The translations under genes were made by a program, and so were the position numbers. A stretch of DNA of 6,028 bases from Limisphaerales bacterium (GTDB taxonomy: Bacteria > Verrucomicrobiota > Verrucomicrobiae > Limisphaerales > UBA11358): contig PLZL01000211.1 of NCBI GenBank assembly GCA_003152145.1, positions 550 through 6,577 on the forward strand, in the 5' to 3' direction. A model generated the notes under the pieces. The model searched no databases. It saw only the letters and a program-made list of their open reading frames with translations, and was not told the origin of the DNA. Positions 5,504 to 6,028 of the stretch are shown here, piece after piece. Each line of letters opens with the position of its first letter. Within the stretch, counting starts at the first letter, position 1.

Positions 5504-6028
5504 TCAGGCGCAATGCCGATACAGCACCGCGCCAATCAGTCGCGACAGCCCCATCGGCAGCACGTTAAACACGCGGTTATACCAGCCAGTGGCTTCATCG
5601 GTTTCCGTGACGAAACGGCCTTTCCGCAAGTCGTATTTGACATATTCGATTTTTTGCTCCCCGGCGCCCCAGCCGAGTTTGAACCTTCTCAAACCCTCGT
5701 TTCCGACGGAGGTCCTTCCCAAATGCAATGTTTTCGCGCCATTCCGCGCGTGCCACTTGATGGCCTCCCACATGACAACATTGGCTCCGCGCAAATGCTG
5801 GAAGGCCTCGTCCGACGCCCCATATTTGTAGACGGCCCGCGCGCCCAATTGAAAATAAACCGAGGCGGCAATGGGACGCTGCTGGCAACTGGCAATGGCA
5901 ATCATACCAAGGTTCTTGGACAGAATGTGCTCGAAAATGTTTCGAAAAAAAATGAACGGCTGCGGGGGAAGGCCGTGTTTCCTGCGGGTTTTGCATTGCA
6001 GCAAATAAAACACCTTCATCGCCTCCAG
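5504..6028 (-). CDS. FemAB/GNAT-like acyl- or aminoacyltransferase, C-terminal part
   Basis: The frame enters from the right edge with no stop and ends at TGA (5504-5506), giving 174 residues. An ATG at 6019 exists, but the codons before it (Leu-Glu-Ala) continue the family pattern, so this is the C-terminal half of a protein usually about 330-380 residues long. Visible family blocks, counted from the edge: HGLPPQPFIFFRNIFEHI (18-35), RPIAASVYFQLGARAVYKYG (51-70), ASDEAFQHL (71-79), NVVMWEAIKW (83-92), LGRTSVGNEGLRRFKLGWG (103-121). This is the BioF2-like/FemAB double-GNAT domain common in EPS and exosortase (PEP-CTERM) loci, related to lipid II:glycine transferases of peptidoglycan bridge synthesis. 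In EPS loci the acceptor and donor are generally unproven; transfer of an acyl or aminoacyl group to the glycan or its lipid carrier is an inference. It is the first gene of the visible series and likely shares a transcript with the Wzz-like gene. Confidence 0.85.
   Translation of the reverse strand: MEAMKVFYLLQCKTRRKHGLPPQPFIFFRNIFEHILSKNLGMIAIASCQQRPIAASVYFQLGARAVYKYGASDEAFQHLRGANVVMWEAIKWHARNGAKTLHLGRTSVGNEGLRRFKLGWGAGEQKIEYVKYDLRKGRFVTETDEATGWYNRVFNVLPMGLSRLIGAVLYRHCA

Noticed and set aside
4581..5831. Long plus-strand open frame (416 codons) opposite the Wzz-like and FemAB-like genes
   Set aside because: It crosses two well-supported minus-strand genes and their spacer and shows no protein-family features.

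Overview
The window is a stretch of an exopolysaccharide (EPS) or capsule biosynthesis locus. All recognisable genes lie on the minus strand, so they read from right to left. In transcription order they are: (1) the C-terminal half of a FemAB/GNAT-like aminoacyl- or acyltransferase (5504-6028, cut by the right edge); (2) a Wzz-type chain-length determinant fused to a BY-kinase-like ATPase domain whose P-loop lacks the usual lysine (3213-5450); (3) one long protein joining a NodB-type polysaccharide deacetylase to a family-4 (GT4) glycosyltransferase (545-2854); (4) the N-terminal third of a second polysaccharide deacetylase (1-343, cut by the left edge). Together they fit assembly, deacetylation, length control and export of a surface polysaccharide.

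The non-coding parts are unusual. At least six short arrays with a strict 7-nt period but different unit sequences are scattered through the left half (4-73, 346-394, 493-513, 2159-2200, 2205-2239, 2871-2898). Two lie directly upstream of the two deacetylase starts. Others lie inside the deacetylase reading frames, where they are translated as low-complexity peptide with a 7-residue repeat. One sits in the loop of a long inverted repeat (464-541) just after the fusion gene. The Wzz-like and FemAB-like genes show no such arrays.

Region by region: 1-343 is the partial deacetylase with a repeat-encoded tail. 344-544 is repeat-rich intergenic DNA with the inverted-repeat element. 545-2854 is the deacetylase-glycosyltransferase fusion with an in-frame repeat insert at 2151-2248. 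2867-3212 is an intergenic region with two repeat types and a terminator-like hairpin. 3213-5450 is the Wzz/BY-kinase-like gene. 5451-5503 is a short AT-rich spacer. 5504-6028 is the FemAB-like fragment.

The GC-rich coding sequence, the EPS gene types and the many dispersed heptamer arrays suggest a large-genome environmental bacterium, perhaps of the Verrucomicrobia/Planctomycetes group. This is inference; no taxonomic marker is present. I see no RNA genes, CRISPR arrays, transposases or phage genes.
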